Below are positions 50,281-62,900 of a stretch of 64,000 nt of DNA, piece by piece. Below the pieces are notes generated by a model. That model did no database searches, was not told the DNA's origin, and worked only from the letters and a program-made list of their open reading frames with translations. Within the stretch, counting starts at the first letter, position 1, and every line of letters starts with the position of its first letter. Origin of the DNA: Campylorhamphus procurvoides. Lineage: Eukaryota; Chordata; Aves; Passeriformes; Dendrocolaptidae. The position numbers and the translations under genes were made by a program. The stretch lies in contig WBMV01003156.1 in assembly GCA_013396655.1 (NCBI GenBank), positions 2,685,361-2,749,360 on the forward strand. Reading direction: 5' to 3'.

Positions 50281-52469
50281 TCCTTTACAAATCCTTAGTA
50301 CTTCCATGGTTAAAAATACTGCAAGCTTAGTCTTATGTGGTACCTGGCCACTTGGAATTTCAGGTCTGCCAGAACTGAAAAGTGTTTCAAGACCTCAAAA
50401 ACTGAACTTGATTTCAGTTCTAAAAATAAGGAATTGGCCCAGGTTCAGAATAGATGCAATAAAGATCCTTATCAAGTCTACTGAGCACTAAAATGAACTA
50501 GTATGAAAGCTTTAGTTTACTATCATATTCGTCTGAAAAGCACTCTATAAATTTGCCTGGAATTCTTCCAGAGATGGTACAGAATTTCTGAATGACAGAT
50601 TGAAGGTGATTCTTCATTATACGAACTTTTTAGGACCATAAATACAAACAGAAACCTAAGTCTTCAAACTAATAAACTCAATAACTTAGTGTTTAACAGA
50701 GCTGCCAGATTTTATGATCAAAAGCAAATTATTTTCTTTCACTCAGTTGATTTCAGCTTAATGAAAATACCTTAAATAGATACAAACAATGATAGGGAAC
50801 TATTTCCCTGGAAGACACTTGGGCTTTAAGTTTTAATGCTTCTCCACATAAATAGCTATGTATATGAAAAATTCCACTTGACCTAAAAGGGGTGTTTCCA
50901 AGAGCTGTTCTCAGGGTGCAGGACATCAGCACTGCAGCAGGTACAAACAGGAAAAGGCAATATGCTATTCAGCCTTAGTGGAACTAACTAAAAGGATAAA
51001 TAAAGCCAGGAGCAGTGCCTTAGACAGGAACATGAGCCAAATTAAGTCTCTCATGATAACTCAATGAAACTTTAATACTTCATTCTTACCATTCCACTGA
51101 AACTAATTCTCCTGGGTTTAGGAATTAGTCAGAAATTGCAGTAAAACAAATACAGTACCCACAGCATATAAACTTACCATAAAAGAATATCCAACAGTCA
51201 CTAATGCACAAATAAATCTTTTTAATTAAATTTCTTCTTAGAGAGCTCAGTGTGGGTACTGATGTGGTTTTGCTGAAAACTTTATTTTTCAACTATTTAT
51301 TGTTAGCCCACACATTTTAAATATCACTTTTAAGGCATCTGCCCTAAACTGGCTTTTATTTTAAATGTTTTGCTTTTAATTCTCCTTTTTATTGCTTGCT
51401 CCCCAGACAGTATAACACCTTCCTCTAAACATTTATAAAGTACTCAATTGAAAGCTGGGAGAAAAACTAATAGAACAAAAGACTCAAATTTTTTTACATT
51501 TTTAAATTCACATCTAAACACTGCCTGTTCCAACCAGCTTTGGAGATATTTACTTTGAAAAAAGCAGCAAAACCAGATTACAAGTCTTTTATCAGTCAGT
51601 GAATATTTCACATTTATGCAAAAGTAAATAATCCTCCATTGCCTTTTTGAGATACACTAGTTGTTTCAGACATCCAAATTCCTCATGTCTGAAAATCAAT
51701 TTTAGGTACTTTACAAAACCTATTTAGTGATTAGGTGAGTTGTTTTTTTTTTCATTCAGACAAACTGAATTCTAAAAATAGTTGCTTGGCAAAATATTCT
51801 TTCAGTTTAGCTACAGCTTCAGAAATAATATTTTCTTTATTCTGGGAAGGTTTGAGGCAGCATTCCAGGAATATGAAAATTAGGTGCACATACTGAAAGC
51901 TTGTTCATTTTTACTGCATTTACAAGTCTTTTCTTCTTTCTCTGCAATTACAGTAATCTGGTGCAACAGTCTTACCAGATATTTATTCAAAGCACACCAA
52001 ATTAACTCAGTTTTCACAGAAGTCAAGTCTAAACTTTCAATCTCACTTCCAAAAGATGGAAAGAAGAAGATTCAGGAAACTGCCTTTGTTCTGAAATTCA
52101 GTACCTCTGCTGTGAATACCACTGGACAAAGAGGTGGTGATATCACTGCTGCAGCCCTCAGCCTTCATCCTCCCCTTCTCAGCTTTGCCTTCACCTTCAC
52201 AAACCCAGCCCTAATTACCTAGTGAGAAACTGCATATGTTTACACAGGGGGAATGATGCTGTTGTCTCAGGCAGATTTATATGCAGGTCAAGCAATAACT
52301 ACAAACATGGCTCCTTCTGGGACTCAGGGCTGTCTGTTGTCTTACGGCATAGGTAGCATCTTCACACGTTCTTTAGAACTGATGCTTAAAATGATACTAC
52401 ACTCGGTTGTGCTCCTTTACACCACAGTAATTTTGCAGGGAAGTAAAGGCTGGCTCAAAACTCCTTGAA
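50281..52469. other. AT-rich noncoding DNA, no gene recognised
   Basis: One of the more AT-rich parts of the window, with few repeats recognisable. Open stretches at 51884-52222 and 52253-52468 have no domain. It could include conserved noncoding elements, which cannot be judged without alignment. Confidence 0.5.
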
Positions 52470-53720
52470 ATGGTTAAGAATGACAGTGATTCAGGTTGGA
52501 AGGAACCACTTCAAAGCAGCATCAACTGCAGCATGTTGCACAGGGCCAAGGAAGGGGATCCCACCACCTCTCTGGTCCTGTGCCACACTGTCTGGTCACC
52601 CTCACAGTGAAAAGCATTTTCTTTACCCATGATGTGGATCTCCTGCATTTTGGCTCATGTCAGTTGCCTCTCCTCTTTTTGTTGTATAAGTCTGGGAAGA
52701 GTTTGTCTCAGTCTGTTCTATACCAACCCACCAGGCACAGCAATGGGATGTCCCCCAATGCCTCTCAGCATTTTCTCATCCATCTTTTAATCCAGTTCAT
52801 GTTTCATTGATCTCTCTGGATGGAATCTATGGAAGACAAGGTCAGAGGCAGGCAACGTCACCTGCTCTCCCCTTACTCACACAGCCAGCCAAGCCATCAG
52901 AGAAGGCAATCCAGAAAGTCAGGCTCATCTTGCCCATGGTAACTCCATGCTGGCTGTTCACAATCACCTTCTTGATCTTTATGTATTTGGACATAGTTTC
53001 TAGGAGGATCTGCTGTATAACCTTCCCAAGATCCTCCTCCTTGTCCTTCTTGAGGCTGGGGGCAATGTTTGCCTCTTTCCTGTCACTGTGAACCTCTTTA
53101 AAGATGACAGAGAGTAGCCTCGCAGTGACCTCTGTCAGCCTCTCCCCCAGCACTCTGTTGCAGCCTGCCTGGTCCATTGGACTTGCATATGTCCAGCTAG
53201 CCTAAAAGCTATCAGTCTTGATCTTTCTCTGCTCTAGGTAACTCTTCCCTTAACATTGCCACTTGGCTCAGAGGCTGAGGTAAGGGCAGAATTTACCATG
53301 AAAAATCAGGAAGACACAGAAAAAGCTGAGATAACCAATCAGTCAGCACATCCCCTGCTCCTTTGTGGAGTGGGCTCCCATTTTTCTTAACCTTTCTTTG
53401 GCTGAAATGTACAGAAACTTTTTCTTCTGGCCCTTTTGTCCTTCCCAGTTTCAGCTCCAGCTAAGTTGTGGCTTTCCTACACCCCTTCTCCATCCATGCA
53501 AGTTTGGACAATCAATCTGTGTCCCTGCTGGGTAGCCCACCCCTGCCACCCACTTTGGTGCCCTTAGTTTTATGTGTGAGCTCTACTTGTGTTGATCTCT
53601 TGCCACACGTGCTTGATTTCCTGCAGTTTGGAAAGGACTGTCCTTGTGCTCTGAGCCTCTTTGCCCCCCAGGGCAGCCTCCAATGGGATCCTGCTAAGCT
53701 GAAATCTGCTCTGCTAGATC
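52470..53720 (-). mobile_element. CR1 LINE with large internal deletions
   Basis: Minus-strand CR1. The 3' end is at about 52470-52500, reading GATTCAGGTTGGAAGGAACC on the + strand. Its conserved 3' part continues to about 52720 (for example CACCACCTCTCTGG and GTCACCCTCACAGTGAAAAG). At about 52830-53180 the sequence corresponds to a much more upstream part of ORF2, just before the reverse transcriptase catalytic core, so most of the RT and its C-terminal extension are missing. From about 53280 to 53720 weaker similarity reaches the region that joins the endonuclease and RT domains, including a CAGGGCAGCCTCCAATGGGA-like block near 53670. The copy is noncoding. Confidence 0.8.
52842..53177 (-). 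pseudogene. CR1 ORF2 remnant upstream of the RT core
   Basis: An open stretch of 111 codons that keeps the CR1 ORF2 order. The first residues (RVLGERLTEVTARLLSVIF) correspond to the conserved 'RVLRELADVVAKPLSIIF' region. SLKKDKEEDLG corresponds to 'IFKKGKKEDPG', and QQILLETMSKYIKIKKVI to 'EQILLETMLRHMENKEVI'. SQHGVTMGKMSLT and KGRAGDVACL correspond to the finger region just before the catalytic 'DFSKAFD' block. Between EEDLG and KVIQQ about 15 residues that normally include 'NYRPVSLTSV' are missing. It ends at a stop where the catalytic segment should begin. It cannot be an active enzyme. Confidence 0.82.
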
Positions 53721-56202
53721 TTTTAACTATTTACTGGATTTTACAGAATTTTTTACATTAAACTACTGCAGTACTACTGTAACAAAAATGTTGTTTATCA
53801 CAAAAAAATCCAAACCTTTATAAATAGATTAACTGCACTACCCAAGTGTTTCTGGTACACATAATACTGCCTTGTCGTTCTCAGAATCTTACACAAACCA
53901 AGAAACTGTATTTGTTATTCACTCGGTAAAGTCTCAAGCAATGAGTGCAGAAGGACAGATCTGTGGAAAATAAACAAATGAGAAAAAATAGTATTATCCT
54001 AAGGCTGCTGTTTTTGTACCACCAATGTAGACATGTCAGTTTATTCTGAACCTTTGACCAGTTGATTTCATATAAAATCAATTATATGAGACTGTGCCAA
54101 AGTCATTAGTGAGGCTAGGTCCTAAAGTCAGGATGAAATACAAGTTTCTCTGGGAAGAAAATCCAGATCTTTAAGTCATTCTAACACTTACAAACTAGTT
54201 GCTATTTTTATTGGTTTCTCTTTGCCCAATCTTCATTGACTGGTATCCAATTACAAAATTTTGTCTCTGCAAACATTAAAATGTGCTAAATAAGTTTTTT
54301 TTTTTAAATTTGACTGGAAGTACAGAAGGAAAATAAATCAGTTTACATACTGGTGTTGTCCCTTATGGTGTACTTTTTACATGCATCAAACAGACACAGT
54401 TTATACTAAATATAGTCACAGAAATTAATATTTCATAAAGGACATAAAAGAGACCAGAAGATTGGTCACCACTTTCTAGTTAGCTATCTGCTTTTAAAGA
54501 TAAATCTGTGCTTGGAATCCCTTCTGGACAGAGGCAAAGGTGGCAAACAAAGGACTCCCCGAGAGTCAGGAGCATGACAGGGACACAGTGGCACTGAATG
54601 CTTGGGCAATTCTGTTGTTGTCAATATCACCTGTTGTTGCTATTATTAAGGAAAATAACTTGCATGTCTGGAAGCAAAATGGGAAAGTTTTTCTGGGTAG
54701 TTTAATTCATTATTTTTGTTCCAAAGTTCTATACCTACAGATAGAACCACAGTACACAAAGTGATGATGCACTGAATCTTACTGTCTGAAAATTAAAGTT
54801 CCCTTTCCAGTACTTCCTGCATCCGCTGTAATGGGAAGTTCTGGAGGGTTCAATGTTGAATCTTTCAGATAGATTTTACTGGGCTTACTTTGAGTTGTAC
54901 AGAGATACAGTTGGAGCCCTGTAATCTTCCTATCACACCCAGCTGGAAGCTGCCTGATACATCAATCTAATGCAGTCAGAGCCCGCTGCTTACAGCCCTT
55001 CCCTATATCCATCTATCAGTTGTATGTCCAGATCAATGAGAAAGCAATTACTCTGCTGGAAAAGAAAAAAGTGATAAAATAATTGTAATAGGCCTCTGAT
55101 GACTAAAACTCACTGATCTACTCTAATGGAAATGCCAGCTTTACAACAGAACTTCAGTACATAACAAAATGCTGTGGATGGCACATAATATCCTGCTAAG
55201 CATCCTGGATAACAGCTACTACCTAAAAAGAGAAACTATACAGCATTATCTAATTTCTAAATAAATATCCAGAGGAAAGGAAACCTAAGAAACAGGAAAT
55301 CTTTGCTTTTTCAATAAAAAAGTCAATTCTCATTGAAAGAGTCTACCATTACTAGTGTTTAAATTAATGTCTTTAATATCCAATATTATTAATTTTTTAA
55401 TTGTAGATTTAAACTTAGTATCTAATTTCACTCAATGTAACCTGAAAGCACTCTTAAAAATAATTAAACTGAAGAAGAATAAAATATCTCATATAATCTG
55501 CACATCTGAGCAAAGAGCTGCATGAGTCACAGGGGAAAATGACAGAGGCACAAAAGATCAGGATGGAAATTGAGCCAAAACTGAGAGCAGCTTCAAAACC
55601 AGAGGACAGAGGAAGGACTACAAGGAGAGCATGCATATCACAGGATATGCATGAAGGAACAGTTTGCTTTTCTGTCCACAACCCTAGAGCAAGCATGTAG
55701 CGAAAAATGACTTACAGACATGGTAACTAAAAGGTTAATTTCAATGTGTAACAGGTTAATCACCCAGAACACAGTAACAAGTTAATCTCATAAAGCATTG
55801 TAGAATTAGCCAAATAAGGAATTAAAGTTATATTTATGCCTACTCATCCTAGGGTTTCTATGGAGCCAGTTTATTTTGCACTTCCTGGGTATTAAACTGT
55901 TTGTTAATGTGCATGTTTTCTTTGTGTTGCCCTGCAGGGTTTGTATAAATACTGCATTCATTAGCTCACATGTACTCTCCTGTTGTGACTTATTCATTAC
56001 AGAAGTGGACAATATCAGCCAATTTATGAATTACTTCAGTGCTTTCTGTAGTGCAAAAAGCTCAAAACCCAGACCTGTCAAGTGTCAGGTATTGTCATTG
56101 TCAGGTATTTTGGGTATTGGAAGAGAAAAAGTAGCAGTTTTTCTGACTCACTTCTGTAAGTTTGTGTTGTGTATGTTCTATCCAGTACCTGTAAATTAAT
56201 TA
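53721..56202. other. AT-rich noncoding DNA, no gene recognised
   Basis: Unique-looking sequence with an 11-base T run near 54294. No transposon or coding hallmark. Short open frames at 54540-54764 and 55454-56199 are without domains. Confidence 0.5.
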
Positions 56203-56240
56203 AAACAGCAGCACTTAAAATGCTGCTGTTTCTTTAAGTG
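56203..56240. repeat. Overlapping hairpins that exclude each other
   Basis: AAACAGCAGCA (56203-56213) pairs perfectly with TGCTGCTGTTT (56221-56231) across a seven-base loop. CACTTAAA (56212-56219) pairs perfectly with TTTAAGTG (56233-56240). The 5' arm of the second hairpin overlaps the loop and end of the first, so both cannot form fully together. Whether the region is transcribed is unknown. Confidence 0.7.
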
Positions 56241-58210
56241 ACTTTGAATCCTTTGATGATCCCATTTTCTCAACACAGACAGAGTGTTTGAGTGGCACAA
56301 TTTTTTTCCTCTACTTACAAATTAGCTTTTGTGTGCACCAGACCAATTTCTATTCTTCTTTTTAATGCCACCTTTTCCCTTCACGCTGTTTAAAAGGATA
56401 AACAAGGGTACAGAATTACTTAATCATCACACCTAATTGCCCATCCATCCCTTGCCTTTATGTCGGAAAATTCATTAACTATTCTGTATACTGAGTCAGA
56501 GGCATCAATGCAAGGCTTTGCCTTCTGTCTACATATGGGCTACTGGTGATAAGGTCTGGGTTTGTTTGCTTTAGAAGCAAAGTCTACACCAAGATGAAAC
56601 AGAAAACGCATGTGTAGCTTGGGTGCTCATGCTGTGCAGCCACAGCACAGCACAGCACAATCCCTTCGTCACACTGTACCTGCTTTTGCAGTGTGACAGC
56701 ACAGGTGCCACCGGTGCTATGGGTTTCATGCGCTGTTACAACTTTCATGACAAATGGTATCTTAAACATCCTCATGTTCTTCCTGTCTGTAATTCAGTTA
56801 AAAAGTTCCAAAAAGGAATTTCAGAAAAGAGCAATAGGTTTATACTATAAACATGAGTTCTCAGGAAGAGGGAGACCTGTGTCATCTGACAAATTAAAGT
56901 CAACTTGCGCACAGCAAATGACATGCACCCTTTTGACAGAGCTACCCATAATGGCTTAGACAATAAGACTTTGATTCTGTGTTGCTGGAGGAGTCAGAAG
57001 TGTTCATTAAAGAGCAGAGAGGTGTTCACAGAGCATCAGAGCCTCGAGCATCTTCTAAATAGAACTAATCAAACAGTTGGGTTTCAGATAAAAGAACATC
57101 CCAATGAGTGCCGGCTGGATGTTTGTGTTCTCAGCTACTAATGCAAAAAAGGTTTATTTCTGAACATCTTTGACACACAGAAACAAAAAATGTATTATTT
57201 ATAATGATGCTCATGTGGCAAGAAAATAAAAATTGGGGGAAAAAAGATCTCTTGGTTAATATTTAAGCATCCAGATACAGCTGGAAAAAGGCAACAAATT
57301 CTGAATAAGCAAATCATCACAAATTACACATATATTAGGTATGTACGATGCTTATATTTGGAATATTCAGGATAGAGGAGAGAGAATACTATTGGAACAG
57401 AAGTAAACAACAGCACTTCATTACATGAGGCCTTCTGTAATTGCATATAAAAATAAAGTGAGACTATAGTATATATTCTTTTATGAAAACTATTCTGTTG
57501 CCTGTAAATTAGTAATATCTGCAGGATCTATATAATTCATGATTTGATAAATATTTTACTACTTTTCTGCTTATATTAACAAATCTTACACAATTAAAGT
57601 GAAGCTGTATAGTTTTCTATGAATTTTGACCCTACTGTAACTTAAAAAAAGTCCTTCTGGGCAGGCTCTGTGCCCTACATGTCCTCTGAAGGTAGACCTC
57701 TAATGAGTGACAGTGACTTGGGTTCAGATGCAGCATCCTCAGCCACATGCTCAGTGACAGTGACTGGTTGACTTCGGGGGCTAGGTGGCAAGGGAGGTGT
57801 TTTGACATAATAAATGGGACTAAGTAAGTTGTTTCATATATTGAAGGCTAAGAGAGCTCCCAGTTAGCTTATATTTTTCAGTCACAAGCTGTCTATTGGT
57901 GCCATAACTGCTTAAACTCTTCAGCATCATAGGTAGATATCTTAAAATACTTACTTTGATCATGGCCACAGGACACTACATTAGCCAAATGAAATCCTGC
58001 TCAAGCCTAAAGTCCTCTTCTATGCAAACTATGAACATTCAAGGGAAATGAATACCCCATCTCAATGCCAGCAGAGGACAATCTCAACTTACAAAGGCAG
58101 GAATGAAAAAATGAAGTTTCTACAATTCCACTTCACACCAGTTCCTGCTCTCCCTCACCAGACTATAGTTTTCCTAAATACAAACTTCATGTGTAATTAC
58201 TTACCGAAGA
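56241..58210. other. Noncoding DNA, no gene recognised
   Basis: AT-rich sequence with a CACAG pentamer repeat at 56641-56660 (three perfect units and one variant). AGTGACAGTGACT-like words are repeated near 57707 and 57751. Overlapping open frames at 56623-56963 lie on both strands and show no domain. Confidence 0.5.
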
Positions 58211-58269
58211 CAAGCTACATACACACACATATATGTAGAATGCGTGTGTGTGATAGACAGACAGACAAG
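58211..58269. repeat. Mixed CA/TA/GT microsatellite with inverted arms
   Basis: ACACACACATATATGT at about 58220-58235 is followed by GCGTGTGTGTG at 58242-58252 and a GACA repeat to 58269. The CA and GT parts are complementary, and most of the segment alternates purine and pyrimidine, which favours cruciform or Z-DNA forms. It ends in a short tetranucleotide repeat. Confidence 0.75.
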
Positions 58270-58610
58270 ATGGATAAAAGAAAAGCATGATATTACACCA
58301 ACTCTTCAAATAATAACCTCTTGTGTCCCTCCATGCATAAACAGCAATGGTTCAAAATCTGTAACACATGTCAGTTTTTAGGTCACTGGACAACAGCCCA
58401 CATAGAGCAGAAGGGATTGAAAATTAATGCCGCTGCTGGAGGGAAAAAAATATGACTAAAGCCAGGAAATGATAATGCTATAAAGACACATAATATCCTA
58501 TTAAACAACACTTCTTACCAGATTTACTTATTTATTAATTTTTGACTGAATATTTCAATTTCCTCAAATGCACAATATGCAAGAAGAAAATTAAATAGCT
58601 TCTCAGTTGG

Positions 58611-58645
58611 AAAAAACCCCAAAAACAACAAAACCAAACAAACCC
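58611..58645 (+). repeat. Short A/C-rich tract
   Basis: About 35 bp with only A and C apart from the ends, including AAAAAACCCC and AAAACAACAAAACC-like words. Same composition class as the longer tract at 50.1 kb. Confidence 0.75.
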
Positions 58646-59319
58646 TGTTTCTATGGTGTTTTTTTGAAGGCAGCATTCACTTACATGCTAAGTAAAACTA
58701 ATGCTAGCTTGTACCAAAATCATTATCACTCATTCCCTGTTGCAGGGGAGGGGCATTTATATTCATGAAAAGCAAGAAATACCAGCCTTAGCTGATACAG
58801 CATAGATATTACATGCAATAGTTGTGAATTGTTGTTTTGGGGATGGATTTTTTTCTTCTTGTCTCAAGCAGCTATTGAAAGATTATGCCTGGAAAACAAC
58901 CAGCTGTTACTAGAATCAATGTTTATTTTCATTCTGGGTTTTTCGTTGGGGTTTTTTTGGGTAGGGTTACTCATCAAGAATAACTTTCAAGCTTTAGTTA
59001 AATACCTCTCTGCTCATGAGCTTCTAAGTAGTTCTTTGAAAACAGAGGCACTAAACGATATGCCTTCCCTTTAACTGCTTAACCTGCAGTAGTAGTTTAC
59101 CTACTAAAACATTTTGTTTACCCCACATAGGAACAGTGTTTGTGTGAACACACATACCCATTTTCCCCAATGACATTCTCACAGCCACATTATCTGCTGT
59201 CTGTCTTTTTCTCTCGTTTTTCCCCCTCTTATGAAGTACTGAGATTTTGAGAGACACAAAATAATAGGGTGAATGATTTTATAGGAGTTTAGAAGCTAAG
59301 GGGAAACTTCTCTGGGAAA
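58646..59319. other. Noncoding DNA, no gene recognised
   Basis: The open stretch 58829-59074 (+, 81 codons) contains a hydrophobic run that comes from T-rich sequence. There is no other sign of coding. Nothing else is recognised. Confidence 0.5.
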
Positions 59320-59940
59320 ACCATTTGACCTGGCTTATCCTGTCCCTGGGAGTCTGCTGTCAGGCAGTGGCAGTGCTCCTCCTGCTGCTCCCAGGGGAAA
59401 AAGGGAGGGAGCTCCTGGAGCTGGTCCTGGTGGCACCTCCTGCTCCTAACAATTGTCCCGATGGAAGTACCAAAGCCAGGCAGGATCCATCCCTCCCTCT
59501 GTTAGCACACCTATGTCTTTTCTGTGCTGCTGTGGCAGTACTGCCCCTCTTCCCTCCTGGGTGGTCTGAGCTCCACTGGAGGAGGATCCTTCTTGATCCC
59601 AGCCCTGTTTTTCCACATGTGATGATCTCTTATAACACCTGGCCACCAGGCTGAGAGGAATCATGGTCAGAGAGAACTGCAATACTCCCCTGAGGCAAGC
59701 TGTTAGCACAGGTTCTCCCTCCTAGGCACAGCATAGCTCACACACCAAAATACCAGTCTGCAAAAAGGAGGTACTGCAGCCCCGTTCTCTCTGCCCTCCA
59801 GGCACTGCAATGGGTGCAGTAGCCAAACACACAAGGTAAATGCACGGCTTCAGCACTGCCACAGTCCCCTGCATCCTAGAGAGAGAAGATGGTGGGAAAG
59901 GGCACAAATCAGGCAGTTGTTGCATGCAGGCCGAGTATTA
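59320..59940. other. GC-richer unclassified block
   Basis: Some 600 bp distinctly richer in G and C than the surroundings, with repeated CTCCT, GGCAGT and CTGCTG-like words. A GTGGCAGTACTGCCCC-like palindromic stretch lies at about 59531-59546. The open stretch 59325-59654 (+, 109 codons) is leucine- and proline-rich but has no recognisable domain and overlaps a minus-strand frame. It looks like a decayed repeat or LTR fragment that I cannot name. Confidence 0.4.
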
Positions 59941-62900
59941 AACTAAAAATCAACCTCTCATTGCTAGTGCTTTTAGAGCAGTGTTCATGATCTCTGCAGG
60001 GTGCCATTTTCATCTCTTCTTTGATGTGAGAAAGGTGGTGCATTAGAAAAAGGAATGAAAGGGGCAGGTTTGGGATCATTAAGTAAACTCACTGTCTCTT
60101 AAAAAGGAAATGTCCTTGAATTTATTCAGTTGCTCGTCTCCTCTGAACAAGTTAAAGCAAAGTATCTAGGAAGAGGAAGAACTCTTGTGTGTTTCAGTCT
60201 CACTTCACTTTCAGATATACAGATATACAGTATTTCAGTAGCCTGCAGCTTTGACCAACTGCAGTAAGAAGTATAGTTTAATTAACCATTACAGCTTTTA
60301 CAGGGTGTAATTGGCCTCACAGCTAGTTCATTAAAGCCACAGCAGAGTTATTGTGACAGTCCAGCCATGAGCAAGTTCATACAGAGCATTAGCAGTTCAG
60401 CTTCCCACACATTAAGTTGGTGAATGTTTTCTGTATAGAGGAGATGAAATGGTGCCAGCTAGACCCTGTCAAGTATGTACCCAGAAAAATATTTTAAGGA
60501 GAGATGACCAGAGCAAACAGACAGTCTCCAACCTCATTACTCCCTATGCAGCTCAACATATGTCAGGTGTTTGCACTAGGCAAACTGACATTTTAGCGTA
60601 CTGTTGGTCTACCCTGGAAATCTGATATTTATAATGTAATAATTCTATATCTGGCTGCTGGAGCAGCTGCAGTTAAAGAAAGATGAGTTATTAAAGAGAA
60701 AGTCTCCATTTGGTGGCATTTTGTAGGTGGAAGTCTTTTGAGACACTCCTATTACCTGAAATGTTCACTAAATAGTTTGACTCTACTGGGACTTTGTGGT
60801 AATCTGAAATGAGATACTTTTCCCTCTGCCTTAAAAGTGCTTGCAATTTACAGACTTTACCAAGGTGTAGGCTTCTGTGTGGACCTCAATATTCCCAGAA
60901 GCAGATTCTCCAGTAGCACATTCTGCTTATGACTGGAAAAATAACCCTTGGCTGCAGTCATGTCTCTCCCACCTTCCTCTTAGCTGTATTTTTAGCCTTT
61001 CTTCACCCACCCTCACCTCTCCATCTTCTGTCTTCTTTGGGCCATTTTCTCTATATTAGGAGAAATTTCCAGATCTTCTTCTTCAACAAGAACTAGTTTT
61101 TAGGAGTGACCTTCACAGGCCTTTGTAGTCAGCCAACCTGTCTTTGAATTAATCCACTTTTTTCTTAGCACTGACAGGCAGAGCTCAAGAAAATTCACTT
61201 TCTTGAGGTATATCGGCATGGTCTTCCCAAGGCAAACACAAACCCCTGTTGCCTGCTCTCCAGGCACATGCAAACTTGCTCTGCCAATACCCTCAGCCAA
61301 ATGCAACCTGTATGGCCCTGGTGAGTAGCTAAGCTACTAAAAAAAATATCCAAAACCCACCTGTTAAAACCAAGCTAGTAAGCCCAGTAAGATCTATTCA
61401 TCCCAGTGTTAGCATGCCCAGGTTTTAGTGCATCTGGAGCGTGATCAGAGTAAACAAATCTGCGCTCAGGGTCCTGACAAAGGGAGCCTGTATCTGCCTG
61501 CAAAACAACAGAGGAAGAAGCTGATGCTATTGGTAACAACCATGCTGAAACTCAACAGGGCCCTCAAAAGGCTACGGGGAACCAGGAGACTTGAAAGCAT
61601 ATAACAGGTTTTTTTTAAGTTCCTCCCAAATAATGTTTGTCTTCAGCAGTGTCTTCAGCAGCAGAGGCTTATGTCCAGAGAAATTTCTGACCTTTAACAA
61701 AGGCTGCTGCATAACAACACTTCTATCCTTTCTCCAAAAATAAAATACTGCAAAAACCCCCACTTGATTAGTCTTGCTAAAAGTGAATAACCTGTCAGCT
61801 TCAATATCACACAATACCTGCACTAATAGGATTTAAATAGCTTGTAGGAACTTGATGAGCTGTTTCTGTGCTAATGTGGCCCAACTCTGCACCAAGTTTC
61901 ACAGCTGAAATCTTGCTGAGGTGACACCCTCATTACCAAGAACATAATCTGGACAAGTATTTTTAAAACAGAAGGACTTCCCCCACACATACTGCAAGAG
62001 AAACACAAAGGGCTCTGTTAACACTTTCAAACATCTTGAATGCTTAAATAATTTTTGAGCATATTTTGACCATTGTAGCAAAGTATCTTAGTGAATTATG
62101 ATACTGCGCAGAGAAAAGGCATGAAAATTATTTGGATAATTGAGAGCATGAATAAAAAAATGATTGCTGAATTGGATGCTATACAGCTTATATCTGAGAA
62201 TAAAGCCTCTGTTGTGTAGGTTTTAAAAACTCCATGAGCCTAACTTCCTCAGCACAAGAATTTATTAAAAAAATAGCATGCACCTAACACAAAGCTCAGG
62301 ACACACAGCAAGTTTTCATATACTCAGGAGTTTTGCTGAATCGAGATTCAACATGAGCTCTGAGCAGCAGCAAGTCAATTTTGGTCTCCAAAGTCTGTTC
62401 AAGGCAGCACCCAGCATCAAAACAAATTCTAGGAGAAGGAAAATAAATAATAGTGCAATTTAGAGCAAACTCCATTAGTCCCTAAGCTCTCAGAAATCAG
62501 TGAAATGATTTGCCAGTCTTCTTAAATTAAGTGCCCAATCATTAGAATAAGCATTAGTCAACACAGTTATATATTATAGTAACAGTAAGGGAGACTTTTA
62601 ACTGTTTATAAAATATTTGTTAATTACTAATAAAACTCTGTTAATACATTTACCTACTTGAAATATGTATTCTACGATGATAATATAAGCTCAAAGATTC
62701 ATGAATCAGGTCTGTGTCCAAAACAGACCAACGACACACCTCCCATCTTTCATTTATCACTGGGATGCAGGAGAAACAATGAGCTGAAAGAAAAAATGTG
62801 GCCATCTTCAGATCATCTTCTGAAGCTGAAGGAAACTATTTCAAATAGCCATTCTTCTACAATGAGTTGTAGAAATAAGTAATTAAAAAAACAATGTGCG

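Noticed and set aside
50027..50307. Minus-strand open frames rich in Leu, Phe, Trp, Gly and Val
   Set aside because: They arise from the A/C-rich tract, whose complement is stop-poor G/T sequence. The hydrophobic composition is an artefact.
59325..59654. Leucine-rich open frame with a signal-peptide-like start
   Set aside because: GC-rich sequence yields Leu/Pro-rich frames by chance. There is no cleavage context, domain or splice signals, and another frame overlaps on the opposite strand.
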